Below are positions 53,801 through 60,196 of a stretch of DNA of 64,000 nt, one piece after another. The notes beneath the pieces are model-generated. The model saw nothing but the letters and a program-made list of their open reading frames with translations. It made no database searches and was not told where the DNA came from. Within the stretch, counting starts at the first letter, position 1. Each line of letters opens with the position of its first letter. The stretch lies in contig JAGDZR010000017.1 in assembly GCA_049115695.1 (NCBI GenBank), positions 124,001 through 188,000 of the forward strand. Direction: 5' to 3'. A program made the position numbers and the translations under genes. The stretch comes from JAGDZR01 sp049115695. Its GTDB lineage: Bacteria; Bacteroidota; Bacteroidia; Cytophagales; Cyclobacteriaceae.

Positions 53801-53979
53801 GATTTCTACTAAATCTTGAAGTAGATCAAATCATGTTAATTGATCAACAGGGAAGAACCCTTCGTAATGTCAATAATTCTCGAGAGATCGAGGTGTATGA
53901 CTTGTCTGCTGGATCTTATTTCTTGAATGTAATCAACAAGGAGAAGAAATCAGTACATAGAGTGATTATCAACCGGTAG
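44863..53979 (+). CDS. Giant mosaic surface protein with Ig-like, BspA/DUF285, MBG and T9SS sorting domains
   Basis: About 3038 residues from ATG 44863, which gives a Sec signal (YLFLNALLFAFLLKASS); a TTG 20 codons earlier is less likely. Order, with rough residues: 25-560, Big_5/SbsA-like Ig domains (TLSPTDNATDVAV, EYYVTIDLGAVKDLSG); 590-855, leucine-rich region (ELDLSNLTSLESIYG); 863-945, PKD-like (DYIVDWGDGV); 946-1233, BspA-like DUF285 repeats (FNQDISGWDVSNVTTM); 1243-1325, second PKD-like; 1326-1616, second DUF285 block; 1626-2086, more Big_5; 2090-2666, Ig/MBG repeats (KTYGDDKF) including 82-residue near-identical units; 2746-2946, carboxypeptidase-regulatory-like; 2965-3038, T9SS sorting domain (INVYPNPSSDRF). 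It is exported by T9SS and probably anchored or released as an adhesin or matrix protein. No catalytic site was seen. Confidence 0.92.
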   Translation: MKVRYLFLNALLFAFLLKASSQPTLSTLSPTDNATDVAVTSNLVITFSENIAYGGGTIKLKESNGNTVETYTASADGPTLTLSGASLTINPTSDLGNNMLYYLEFSSTAIKNASNQFFLGFTSPTTWNFTTIATGVAPTDIVLTFSSFSESVTNGQQLGFISSTDGDANTSYYEIIPSPGEDWYEDIYVGSNKIYAGYNGFDYDQRNVYRFQIKAVDDDNNVFYKHFNLQLTNDNPQRKSTYPADDATDVSLNHDLSITFNNLLQKGTGNIEIKRVSDDAVFETIDVASTTIHGSSLIISPSSDFAASTEYYVTIDLGAVKDLSGSSFIGFDDQNWSFTTGTSTDNVAPGESDLYPGHGSSSSGISIGPYYEFDEQIRAGTGKIYLKRLSDHTKMDSVDASELTIIGETAHFGFNEAVAYSTQYYMEIPAGAIEDMAGNAFGGTNSATWNFTTTTSPVDTNYPFVQSVYPLNGTTGVSIHTDFRLDYNENMKSGTGDILIKRASDDQLVFTINQNDLTIQYSIITFTVPSALATSTEYYIEMAAGVLEDQAGNDSEAISKGQWNFTTGGDIVTVNDPDFKEYLMLLVDANGDEEIQETEAASFTGTIDYTDQGLTDATGIEAFTGVTRINIYDNQLTELDLSNLTSLESIYGYRNNLNAIQFAASAPLQAVIINNNALTEIALDNYTTLTDVSLNSNSLHKVSLQNNSILSAVKLNVNSLISPDSIVLTGSNAITTLELQQNYGLTGVDVSSQTLLERFYAFLTSIETIDLSNNTALTHVGIRESNLTALDLSHHSLLVSLDLRNAELIKLNVQNGNNSNVTTFQITGNADLECVTVDDVDYSTTNWTNKDAQTSYAESCFIPFITTWETTSDNETITIPTTGTGYDYIVDWGDGVIDSSHTTDASHEYATAGTYQVSVYGDFPKIYFAGGGDKDKIQSIDQWGDIAWTGMNNAFFGCSNLTYNATDLPDLSRVGTMLNMFAQATSFNGDVSGWDVSNVLNMQGLFSGATSFNQDISSWDVSNVTTMKFMFSSTSFDQPIGSWNVGKVVRMDGMFQANKVFNQDLSDWNVSAVQYMNDMFSGANAFDGDISTWDVGEVLDMDNLFTNAWVFNQDLSGWNVAKVQTMDQMFYVAMAFNQDISGWEVGACTNMTQMFRRANSFDQNLGGWDVSAVTTMSTMFLQSGLSKANYDNLWNGWVNLPSLQANVNFGSNSLKYCYSQAARDTIVARYNWTIGADTRECVPFATTWETTTTNETITIPTTGTGYDYIVDWGDGVTDSSHTGDASHEYASAGTYTVSVYGDFPGIYFNNTGDKTKIKTIESWGDIAWGSMEWAFRGCEDLTYNATDAPDLSGVTALYGTFADCDAFNGDIGNWDVSTINNMTYLFLNDTSFNQDISGWDVSNVTSLNSTFYGASNFNQPIGSWDVSEVLSFNQTFVNCEDFNQDIGSWNVAKATSMSNMFSGATTFNQDIGSWNVGNVTDMYAMFVNAHAFNQDISGWNVSKVENMHGMFLIAKAFDQDISSWNVSKVTTMRSMFDRNEVFNQNLGDWDVSSVTTMKNMFYNTPMSRENYDSTLIGWVQQPLLKSNVEFGVNGQTYCAGDSARTVLIDTYNWVITGDSEDCPDMEAPEPVTYSPVDNATDVSRSNNIVLTFNEDIELGSGTITLGYTGVVGQQFAIYSIPGASEVTTNGTQLIINPATDLPASQDISVLISDGAIADLNNNEFGGITDENAWNFTTIDDLAPLHTSLSPSHESTFGWLCSCVNINFNEDVQEGSGTVSLYQADGTLVETVTTGVSDTRVTFPATFRAAVDFNADYAEGAEYYVVVSEGAFEDVAGNAFAGIASGDWSYTANQRPHVSTLSPEASAVGVALSPTFSIDFDTNIYGRGNTESNLYIKNYNTDTLVATVNSEDMTIVNSNTSFTLSSDLAPNVKYYIVADADGVFASELNAEVFRQLTEKDDWTFTTLIPDVDAPDVVSFSPTHDETGVSTDVTFSITFNEPIAFGGEVGYIRIRHADGSTFTNIQFSQASVDAGWLSINESVVTFSRGTLAIGTEYFITIDDGVVADTAGNELTGRSVNDMTWWHITTGKHDQTITFEELDQKTYGDSKFKLTATTTSQLPITYSSSDESVATIDGDSVIVVGAGTTTITASQAGDAQYNAAEATQDLVVNKASQSVTFSALSAKTYGDDKFVLAASATSGLAVSYMSSDENVATISGDSVTIIGGGTATITASQAGDARYNVAEATQDLVVNKASQSVTFSELSAKTYGDDKFVLAASATSGLDVSYTSSDETVATISGDSVTIIGGGTTTITASQTGNDNYSAADAQQILTISKADQTISIDSIPDKVITDEPFIISASSSVGLELAYAIDGPATIAGSEVTLTGAGEVTVTARQSGNDNYNSAEATISFLVSKISQSISVDTSYEVVYGDESFNLSVQSSSGLSLAYFDYDSTVISVSNGTVSIVGAGTTEIHASQEGDDTYLASDTVTIPLEVSKATLGVDVKDTTRIYGIDNPSLELVYTGFVNGDDEGAISTPPVASTSSAKDSDVGEYEISISGGVANNYDITYGTGTLTIVKASQIVAFDSISDVNLSVGEVSLNAEATSGLSVTYEITDGSGSIGGSKLSFDEPGSISVKASQSGNGNYLAAESVVRTFEVINDNAGTTDQSITFELVDSVYENADPITLEASATSELAVTFKIISGPGVINEGVLSWTRSGLITVAANQPGNDTFAAADQVTQEIKVIELFDLKGSASLGDGSVFTDGKVYASNGVEEFVAEIQMDGTYQFEGFYPGTWYVKVIPNDQTLFYPTFYGNAIFWEDATPIVIDANTLDVDISIQEKPLENELDGAGVIEGQIIESTNGRTEVVSGRVEDGTPVEDVSVFLIRVSDGAVLTEVKTDENGEFRIEGVPEGEYELKIEVVGITMALENSTITVSDEEPVVLTAMVAEEGIIVEVEQVLSTPEQIDINVYPNPSSDRFLLNLEVDQIMLIDQQGRTLRNVNNSREIEVYDLSAGSYFLNVINKEKKSVHRVIINR
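51133..51860 (+). repeat. Tandem 246-bp in-frame repeats (82-residue Ig-like units)
   Basis: Units begin near 51133, 51373 and 51619; the last two start with the same AAGGCAAG string and stay nearly identical for most of 246 bp (exactly 82 codons), with differences largely at third positions. The first unit is more diverged. The phase is kept, so repeat number can change by recombination without breaking the protein. Confidence 0.85.
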
Positions 53980-54023
53980 TATAGAAAACTATTCCACGAC
54001 AACTGGGGTAGCTAGCGTGAATG

Positions 54024-54052
54024 AGCCCGTCCGATCAGGACGGGCTTTTTTT
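54024..54052 (+). terminator. Intrinsic terminator of the giant gene
   Basis: AGCCCGTCC (54024-54032) pairs with GGACGGGCT (54038-54046), a 9-bp GC-rich stem with a 5-nt loop, followed by a run of seven T's. It lies 45 bp after the stop codon. Confidence 0.92.
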
Positions 54053-54520
54053 AGCTTATTTTGGGTCTCATGTCTTGAAATAAGTGGTCAGATTTTTCCT
54101 GTCGTCGAAATTGCAAACACATCAACCAGTCACGCCAGAATGGCGTCTTTAATACCTAGTCACAATGTCATCCAAGTGGACCTAGGGGTCTCCTCTGCTG
54201 GCGGGAGCTTGTAGCTCGTGACCTACTTCTTCTTCTCAGTGTCCTTAGGGACGACTCTGAGTTAAACACTCTACCAGAATCTCAGAGTTATCTTCGAGTA
54301 ATTCTGAGGCGTTTCAGTGGGCTGTTTTACTGATTTTTAGATTTCTCCTACGGTCGAAATTGCAAATACGTATAAACTGGTGCGGATTTGTAATCCGTGC
54401 CTGTACGCTCTGGGGAATATGCAAAATGATTCTCCTTGCTTGGAATAAACTGCAGGGTAGAGTCACTTTAGGACTCTTAGTTTTGGTCATAAAGGGATTG
54501 TTTTTTCATTAATAAAAGCA
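54053..54520. other. 470-bp intergenic region with repeat debris, no gene recognised
   Basis: No convincing reading frame, tRNA or known RNA was seen. Two stretches share GTCGAAATTGCAAA followed by a similar tail (near 54104 and 54350), an imperfect direct repeat about 245 bp apart. A hairpin GCGGAT-TTGTA-ATCCGT lies near 54382-54400, and another, CGCC-AGAAT-GGCG, near 54134-54146. This looks like decayed mobile or repeat DNA between the terminators of the two flanking genes. Confidence 0.4.
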
Positions 54521-54548
54521 AAAAAAAGCCACCCAAAATCGGGTAGCT
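54521..54548 (-). terminator. Intrinsic terminator of the hexosaminidase gene
   Basis: On the minus strand, AGCTACCC pairs with GGGTGGCT (one T-G wobble, 6-nt loop), followed by seven T's. It begins 28 bp beyond the stop codon at 54576. Confidence 0.85.
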
Positions 54549-54575
54549 CTTTCCATTCTTCATACCACTGAAAAA

Positions 54576-57089
54576 CTAGTTGACCTTAAGCGAAAGACCG
54601 CCTCTCCCTTCAGTATCAAATCCCTTTATTACTACATTACCATTTACCTCAACTGGGCCGTTGTAGAGTGTTGAGGTTACTGTAGGCTCTGTGCCGTCTG
54701 TTGTATATCTGGTTTCAATACCTGGGAATGCGTTGACCATCAGCTTGCCATCTTCAATTACACCACCAGGAGGAGGAATTCTATAATTATAACCACCAAA
54801 AATATGATTGAGACGAGGTAGTTCTTTTGCTCCCATTAATGCTGCAAATCCGCTCCATGCTGTCGCTTCTGCTGTCTTACGGTTGTCATAATCATCAATT
54901 TGAGACCAGTCAGGAGCTTCAGCCCATGCGCGTTCAGCAAATCCAACAATCTTTGGCGCATAATAGTACTCCAGCATTTCAGGGCGAATGATTGTTTCAC
55001 TCCAGAGTTCAGCCTGGATGCCCAATATATTTTCTTCTTTACCTGGTAGTAGTGCTTCTTTTCCTTCAAAATGCTCAGGTAGATATTTGTTGCCAGCGGC
55101 ATCTTCCTGCGTAGATTTGAAAACATCGTCAGGTATAAATGCCCATGCCTTACGTGTGTCTACAAAACCACCCCAATACAGGCCAGGTTCCCGAGGATCT
55201 TTGTTGTAAGCCAGATCAAAATACAAATTGGTCACATTGCATAGCACAACTGGAAAATCAGCATTCAGTAGTTTGTTGCCTAAATCCTCATTTCCTGAAA
55301 GGTTGTTCCAAACGTATGGAATGACATTCTTTCCTGAGAAGTCAGTGTTTGGTTCCCATCCTTCTTCATTGAACTTCATGGCAACTTCTTCCCAACCACC
55401 TGTAGACAGTCCTCGTTCCGTGAGAATTTTATTCACACGTTCCAAAAAGTAAATCTGTAGGTCTTTCGCTCGGGTGTATTGATCATTGATAGCCAGGAAC
55501 TCTGCACAATCAGGCGACTTTTCCCAACTCCCCCTGGGCACTTCGTCACCTCCAGTATGAATAATATTGAGCTCCACACCAGCTTCTTTGTATATGTCGA
55601 TCACTTCATCCACTACAGTTTCATAGAAGCGATAGATGGGTTCATTGCATACGCAAACAATATTATCATTGTAGGCTTGAGCAGAAGAATATTCGGACTG
55701 GTCTCCATCATCGCTGAGCAGATATTCAACAGCACCAGCTTCATCTCCTTCAGCCATTTTGCGATCATAACGCACGTCCATCGCTTTTATGGCGGCACGT
55801 GCATGGCCAGGCATGTTGATTTCAGGAATCACATTGATGTGTCGCTGAGCTGCATATTGTAGAATTTCAATGTAATCGGCTCTTGAGTAAAAACCCGTGC
55901 CCATTGTATTGGTACCCAATCCTCCTGATCCATATGAGGGTTGGATATTGCCTTTTTCATCGGCCGTATGTCCTCTTTTTGCACCTATCTCGGTTAATTC
56001 AGGAAGCGCTCCGATCTCCAATCGCCAGCCTTCATCGTCTGTGAGGTGCATATGCAATTTGTTGAGCTTATAAAAAGCCATGATGTCTATCAGTTTCAAT
56101 ACGGCCGCTTTGCTTTGGAAATTTCTAGCCACATCAAGATGTATGCCTCTGTATCCATATCTTGGACTGTCTGTGATGGTGCCAATAGGAATCCCAAGCT
56201 CACTGGTTGCGGTTTTGAATGCATCAACTGGAGCCAGTGCTAGTATCGATTGGATACCATAAAACACTCCAGCATTGTCTCCGCCTATAATTAGAATACC
56301 CGATGAAGTAATACTGACTCTGTAGGACGAAGGGTCTAATCCATCATTCAGGCGAAGGGTTATTTGACCATTGTCACCAACAGCCAGCGGCCCTCCGACC
56401 AGTTCTCCGATTGATTGAGCCGCAAAATCAGCCTCATTCTTCAAAGCATCCACTGCTGTAACTTGCGTACTGGATGTGATGAGGTAACTGTGTGAGTTGC
56501 TCAGCGCAGTGCTAACCGGACGTGGTACAATCGCGTTTACTGATAATTCATCCTTAAAGACTTGATTGTCTTCATATTGCCATTGAGCTGTAGGGATCGG
56601 GGTTCTGTCATCGCTGTTTCTATTGATTTGATCAGCTGTTTCAAATGGCGCGATCGTATAGTTTTTCGGTTCTACTATCGTTTCATTCTCTCCTTGAACA
56701 TATGTAAAATACAATCCCTGTGGAGCGTCAGCTTCTTTGATTAAGAAGGCGCCACCATCATACTGGAAGGTGGTGGTTTCTCCAGGTTCTAGCGAAAACT
56801 CACTCGTCGGACTTATGCGATACCAGTCACCACCCAAATGCTGATGACTAAAATTGCCAACAAATGATTCCTTAATAGCATTTCTGGGACTTTGACTAAA
56901 GTACAGCTGCCAGTTGTTGCTAGTGAGAGCTACATTGCCTGTATTGGTTAGTACAAACTTGTTACGATACTTCCATTCCCCGTCTAGCGAATTAGTTACC
57001 AGTTCCCAGGTAACATCTATATTAAACTGCTCGGGAGTTGGTGTGCATGCTGAGAGCATGATGAGGTAGATAAGATGCTTTAATTTCAT
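54576..57089 (-). CDS. Beta-N-acetylhexosaminidase, GH20, lipoprotein
   Basis: 837 residues. Lipoprotein signal ending at C15 (LIYLIMLSACTP). An N-terminal carbohydrate-binding CHB_HEX domain (about 20-165: KYRNKFVLTNTGNVALTSNNW in part) is followed by the GH20b subdomain (about 180-310), then the catalytic barrel from YGYRGIHLDVARNF. HMHLTDDEGWRLE is present, and the catalytic pair D515-E516 sits in HTGGDEVPRGSW. A C-terminal chitobiase-type domain ends the protein (ETRYTTDGTEPTVTSTLYNG, in part). This four-part layout matches chitobiases that remove GlcNAc from the non-reducing end of chitooligosaccharides. Single gene with its own terminator. Confidence 0.94.
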   Translation of the reverse strand: MKLKHLIYLIMLSACTPTPEQFNIDVTWELVTNSLDGEWKYRNKFVLTNTGNVALTSNNWQLYFSQSPRNAIKESFVGNFSHQHLGGDWYRISPTSEFSLEPGETTTFQYDGGAFLIKEADAPQGLYFTYVQGENETIVEPKNYTIAPFETADQINRNSDDRTPIPTAQWQYEDNQVFKDELSVNAIVPRPVSTALSNSHSYLITSSTQVTAVDALKNEADFAAQSIGELVGGPLAVGDNGQITLRLNDGLDPSSYRVSITSSGILIIGGDNAGVFYGIQSILALAPVDAFKTATSELGIPIGTITDSPRYGYRGIHLDVARNFQSKAAVLKLIDIMAFYKLNKLHMHLTDDEGWRLEIGALPELTEIGAKRGHTADEKGNIQPSYGSGGLGTNTMGTGFYSRADYIEILQYAAQRHINVIPEINMPGHARAAIKAMDVRYDRKMAEGDEAGAVEYLLSDDGDQSEYSSAQAYNDNIVCVCNEPIYRFYETVVDEVIDIYKEAGVELNIIHTGGDEVPRGSWEKSPDCAEFLAINDQYTRAKDLQIYFLERVNKILTERGLSTGGWEEVAMKFNEEGWEPNTDFSGKNVIPYVWNNLSGNEDLGNKLLNADFPVVLCNVTNLYFDLAYNKDPREPGLYWGGFVDTRKAWAFIPDDVFKSTQEDAAGNKYLPEHFEGKEALLPGKEENILGIQAELWSETIIRPEMLEYYYAPKIVGFAERAWAEAPDWSQIDDYDNRKTAEATAWSGFAALMGAKELPRLNHIFGGYNYRIPPPGGVIEDGKLMVNAFPGIETRYTTDGTEPTVTSTLYNGPVEVNGNVVIKGFDTEGRGGLSLKVN

Positions 57090-57190
57090 TTCTGTTCAAC
57101 ATTTTATGACAATATTAGTTCTATTGGGTTGTGACCATGTCTAAAATTTAATGCAAACAGATGGGTAAATGAACTTATGCACTCGGTAAA

Positions 57191-57697
57191 TCAGTACAAA
57201 TAGGCACCTATTTCGTCCTTAAGTCGGACTTCTATGTGCTCGTCGATGGTTGTGCTCAACGCTATGCCATTGTAAGTGACGGAGATAGGGAATGACGTAT
57301 GACTCCTTGTAACCAAGACTGCTGTTTCAAGTTTTTGAAGTTCCACCTGCAGTAAAAAACTTAAGCTATACGCCTGTGTTCTTCCTGTATTTAGCACATC
57401 ATCAACCAGGAGTACAACCTTTTGATTTAGCGACGCAGTGGGTATTGAAAGTGAAATTTCAGATTTAGCAGGTTGTAGCTTGTCAATCGTTAGTTTAGCT
57501 ACTTGTGTTTTCAAGCTTGGTTTGATTCCTTCGATGTGTTTGGCGATGATCTCGGCCATTTGCGTGCCTTGCCCTAAAACACCTACTATGATCAGCTCAT
57601 CTAATGAGAAGTTGTTTTCAACCACCTCGATCGCAATACGGCGAATGATTTTGTTGATTTTAGACTGATCGAGTATTTGATGTCCTTTTTTACTCAT
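57191..57697 (-). CDS. Phosphoribosyltransferase family protein (PyrR-like)
   Basis: 168 residues. The type I PRTase signature VVLLVDDVLNTGRTQ binds PRPP, and the flexible-loop region follows ELIIVGVLGQGTQMA. The order and size resemble Bacteroidota PyrR-like uracil phosphoribosyltransferases, but no pyrimidine operon is attached. It is coupled to the Lrp regulator gene upstream by an 8-nt overlap, an unusual pair. The reaction is probably base plus PRPP to nucleotide; the base is unknown. Confidence 0.8.
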   Translation of the reverse strand: MSKKGHQILDQSKINKIIRRIAIEVVENNFSLDELIIVGVLGQGTQMAEIIAKHIEGIKPSLKTQVAKLTIDKLQPAKSEISLSIPTASLNQKVVLLVDDVLNTGRTQAYSLSFLLQVELQKLETAVLVTRSHTSFPISVTYNGIALSTTIDEHIEVRLKDEIGAYLY

Positions 57698-58181
57698 TTT
57701 CTGGAACTGGCATTACTTTACTGTCCTTGAAAGTAGACAGTATGACCATAGACTGGAGGCTATCGACCACATCTATTTCACTGACTTTTTCCAACATTAG
57801 TTTTTGATAGGAAGCAATATCGCTTGAAATAATCTTCAAAATAAAGTCGCCTGTACCTGTTGTGTGATGGCACTCAATCACTTCTGGAATCTGGTCAATT
57901 TCGTTCAAGAAAATATCAATATTTACTTTATTGTGACCCTTGAGCGACACTAAGACAAAGGTGCTTACACCTAATCCTATTTTGCTGTTGTCTAAAACGG
58001 CATGATAACTCTTGATAATACCTGAGTTTTCTAATTTTTTCACCCGCTCAAGTGTTGGCGCAGGGGAAAGTCCAATGTCTTTTGACAATTGTGCATTCGT
58101 TATTTTCGCATTGGATTGTAAGATTTCCAATATCTTTCTGTCAGTATTATCTAGTTTTATTTGGGTCGAGTTGACTTTCAT
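57690..58181 (-). CDS. Lrp/AsnC-family transcriptional regulator
   Basis: 163 residues. The N-terminal helix-turn-helix is LDNTDRKILEILQSNAKITNAQL (in part) and DIGLSPAPTLERVKKLENSGII, and the C-terminal RAM (AsnC_trans_reg) domain includes VLVSLKGHNKV, VIECHHTTGTGDFILKI (the G-x-x-D effector site) and SLQSMVILSTFKD. Feast/famine regulators respond to amino acids. It overlaps the PRTase gene by 8 nt on the same strand. The AT-rich 174-bp upstream region is a likely site of autoregulation, though no box was defined. Confidence 0.93.
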   Translation of the reverse strand: MKVNSTQIKLDNTDRKILEILQSNAKITNAQLSKDIGLSPAPTLERVKKLENSGIIKSYHAVLDNSKIGLGVSTFVLVSLKGHNKVNIDIFLNEIDQIPEVIECHHTTGTGDFILKIISSDIASYQKLMLEKVSEIDVVDSLQSMVILSTFKDSKVMPVPENE

Positions 58182-58355
58182 GTCAGAATATTATTTGCCG
58201 CAAAAGTAATAAGTTCGATATTTATTCTGTCTCAATGTAGTGAAACTTATGGTAATAACAACAAGTTCACTAAAATCCCTACATATATTGATAAAATTTT
58301 AAATAAATAAGCGAATATTTGTTAATATTTCGATATTTCTTAAAACGCTTGTTGA

Positions 58356-59006
58356 TTATTCTGGATGTTCCAGTATTCCAACAACGATAAGATATTGCGC
58401 CAAACAATAGGTAACCATTACCCAAACTCCGCTGAAAGGAATCTCGTCGACAAACTTATTCAGTGCGATGAGTGAGTCAGAAATGAGGAATGCAGCGCCT
58501 CCAATGGCTACAAAATTGAAGCTACGATTTGCCGTCAACCCTTGTCTCAATCTGGCAAAACCGGCCATTGTAATTAAACTCAGTCCGTAAATGAGTACCG
58601 GAATAAACAACTCCTCAGTTTGCGGCAGTAAAACATAAAAAAAGCCAATGCCATAAAGGGCTAATGGGAGTAGTGGCCTGAACTGAAGAGTAATTTTCTG
58701 ATACGTTGACTTAGCAAACACGATGATGTAGACTACCTGCGCTACAAAAAAGAACCCCACACCAACTAGAAAATAGCCTTCATACATTAAAGCGAGATCA
58801 CCTGCCCAACTAAACATCAATGCACCTGCCAGTAGTAGTCGATTGATAGTTATGGTACCCTCAGAAGCTCTGTATACATAAAAGAGTAGGAGCGGCATCA
58901 GTAGGGGTTTCGAAAAGTAGACTACATCGAAATTGCCAAGATAGTTGCCGATGATGTTCGCAATACATGCTAATAAGTAGGCATAAAGAATGATTCTGGG
59001 CTTCAT
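58356..59006 (-). CDS. Lysoplasmalogenase family membrane protein (YhhN/TMEM86)
   Basis: 216 residues with about eight hydrophobic segments. YhhN features: FSKPLLMPLLLFYVYRAS near the start, LLLAGALMFSWAGDLALM with the conserved S-x-x-G-D segment, VGVGFFFVAQVVYIIVF, and GGAAFLISDSLIALNKF with the conserved S-D near the end. Human relatives hydrolyse the vinyl-ether bond of lysoplasmalogens; the bacterial role is less clear. It follows the MFS permease gene by 9 nt on the minus strand, so it is in the prfB-MFS-YhhN unit. Confidence 0.88.
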   Translation of the reverse strand: MKPRIILYAYLLACIANIIGNYLGNFDVVYFSKPLLMPLLLFYVYRASEGTITINRLLLAGALMFSWAGDLALMYEGYFLVGVGFFFVAQVVYIIVFAKSTYQKITLQFRPLLPLALYGIGFFYVLLPQTEELFIPVLIYGLSLITMAGFARLRQGLTANRSFNFVAIGGAAFLISDSLIALNKFVDEIPFSGVWVMVTYCLAQYLIVVGILEHPE

Positions 59007-59015
59007 ATTGCTAGA

Positions 59016-60185
59016 TTATATGCTAATAGGTTGTCTTGTTTTGTCTTGTTTCACCAAAAGGTAAACAAAGGCAAATAATGACAAAACTCCAGCAGAACCA
59101 AAAAGTATTGGGAATCTTTCGTCTACTCCCTGATAAAGGCTTCCCGTTATGAATGCACCAAATCCGATTCCTATTTCTAGAAATAGAAATATGGTGGAAA
59201 TACCTTTGCCACGTGACTTATCAGAGGTTAGGTCAATTGCCCATGCAAATAGTGTGGGAGAGTTCAAGCCATATCCGATTCCAAATAGGCATGCTCCTGT
59301 AAAAAATTGAAAGGTGTTGGTGGCTAAGCCGATCACAAGCATACTTACAAATAGCATACTGGTGCTAATCAAAAGCACGGACTTACGCCCGTAAAGATCG
59401 GAGAGCCTGCCGCCAATAATGCGTACAAGAAGACTCGCTCCAGTAAAATAACTGAAAAACAAACCCTTATTCTCGATTCCCAGATATTCACTAAAGTCGG
59501 GAGACAGAGTGATGACAGTACCAAATGAAAAAGTAGTCAATACCATCACAATGGAGGGGATTAGAACCGATGGCTCATAAATATCAGATTTGGAAATAAG
59601 TAACATGGCGAGCGAGAATTTATTCCGTTCCTTCAATGTTTCTTTCATTCCTACCAGTATGGCCACAGAGCCCACCGCAAAAACTGAACTGATGTAAAAA
59701 AGCGTATTAATGCCAAACGTCAAGAATATCCAGGACCCAACAACTGGTCCGGATGCCATGCCTATGGTGCCGAACATGCTCAAGATGCCAAGCGCTTCTC
59801 CACGTCGATTAGCCGGGACAATGTCAGCGACATATGCTGATGTGCCCGTAGGCTTGAAACCCGTGCTAAATCCATGGAGCAGTCTTACCAGCAAAAAACC
59901 AGCAACAGATGCGAGGACTGGGTATAACAAAGCTGCTAGACCACTTACAACTGCGCCAATAATCATGACTGGAATTCGTCCCCATTGATCTGTCAATTTC
60001 CCGCTAAATGGACGTGAAATTCCTGCAGTTAAAGTGAAAAGTGACACAATCAAGCCGAGATATTGCTCCCCACCGAGTGATCTCAAATATCCTGGAAGTT
60101 CTGCAATGATCATGCTGAATGAGGCGAAGAATAAATATGAGCTACTACTGAGTAGCCAAAAATCCAATCCGTAGGTTTTCTTCAT
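59016..60185 (-). CDS. MFS permease (drug-efflux-like, DHA1 type)
   Basis: 389 residues with 12 hydrophobic segments. Motif A in the first loop is SGKLTDQWGRIPVM (G-x-L-x-D-x-x-G-R-x-P family) and its copy in the second half is GGRLSDLYGRKSVL. GFSTGFKPTGTSAYVADIVP lies in TM4-5. It resembles efflux or sugar-efflux permeases of the DHA1 group; the substrate is unknown. It starts 11 nt after the prfB stop and is followed 9 nt later by the YhhN-like gene, so it is read from the prfB transcript. Confidence 0.9.
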   Translation of the reverse strand: MKKTYGLDFWLLSSSSYLFFASFSMIIAELPGYLRSLGGEQYLGLIVSLFTLTAGISRPFSGKLTDQWGRIPVMIIGAVVSGLAALLYPVLASVAGFLLVRLLHGFSTGFKPTGTSAYVADIVPANRRGEALGILSMFGTIGMASGPVVGSWIFLTFGINTLFYISSVFAVGSVAILVGMKETLKERNKFSLAMLLISKSDIYEPSVLIPSIVMVLTTFSFGTVITLSPDFSEYLGIENKGLFFSYFTGASLLVRIIGGRLSDLYGRKSVLLISTSMLFVSMLVIGLATNTFQFFTGACLFGIGYGLNSPTLFAWAIDLTSDKSRGKGISTIFLFLEIGIGFGAFITGSLYQGVDERFPILFGSAGVLSLFAFVYLLVKQDKTRQPISI

Positions 60186-60196
60186 TAGAGAGCGTA

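Noticed and set aside
54053..54520. tRNA or structured RNA in the longest intergenic region
   Set aside because: No cloverleaf, TTCGA-type T-loop in the right context or CCA end could be formed from the short hairpins seen.
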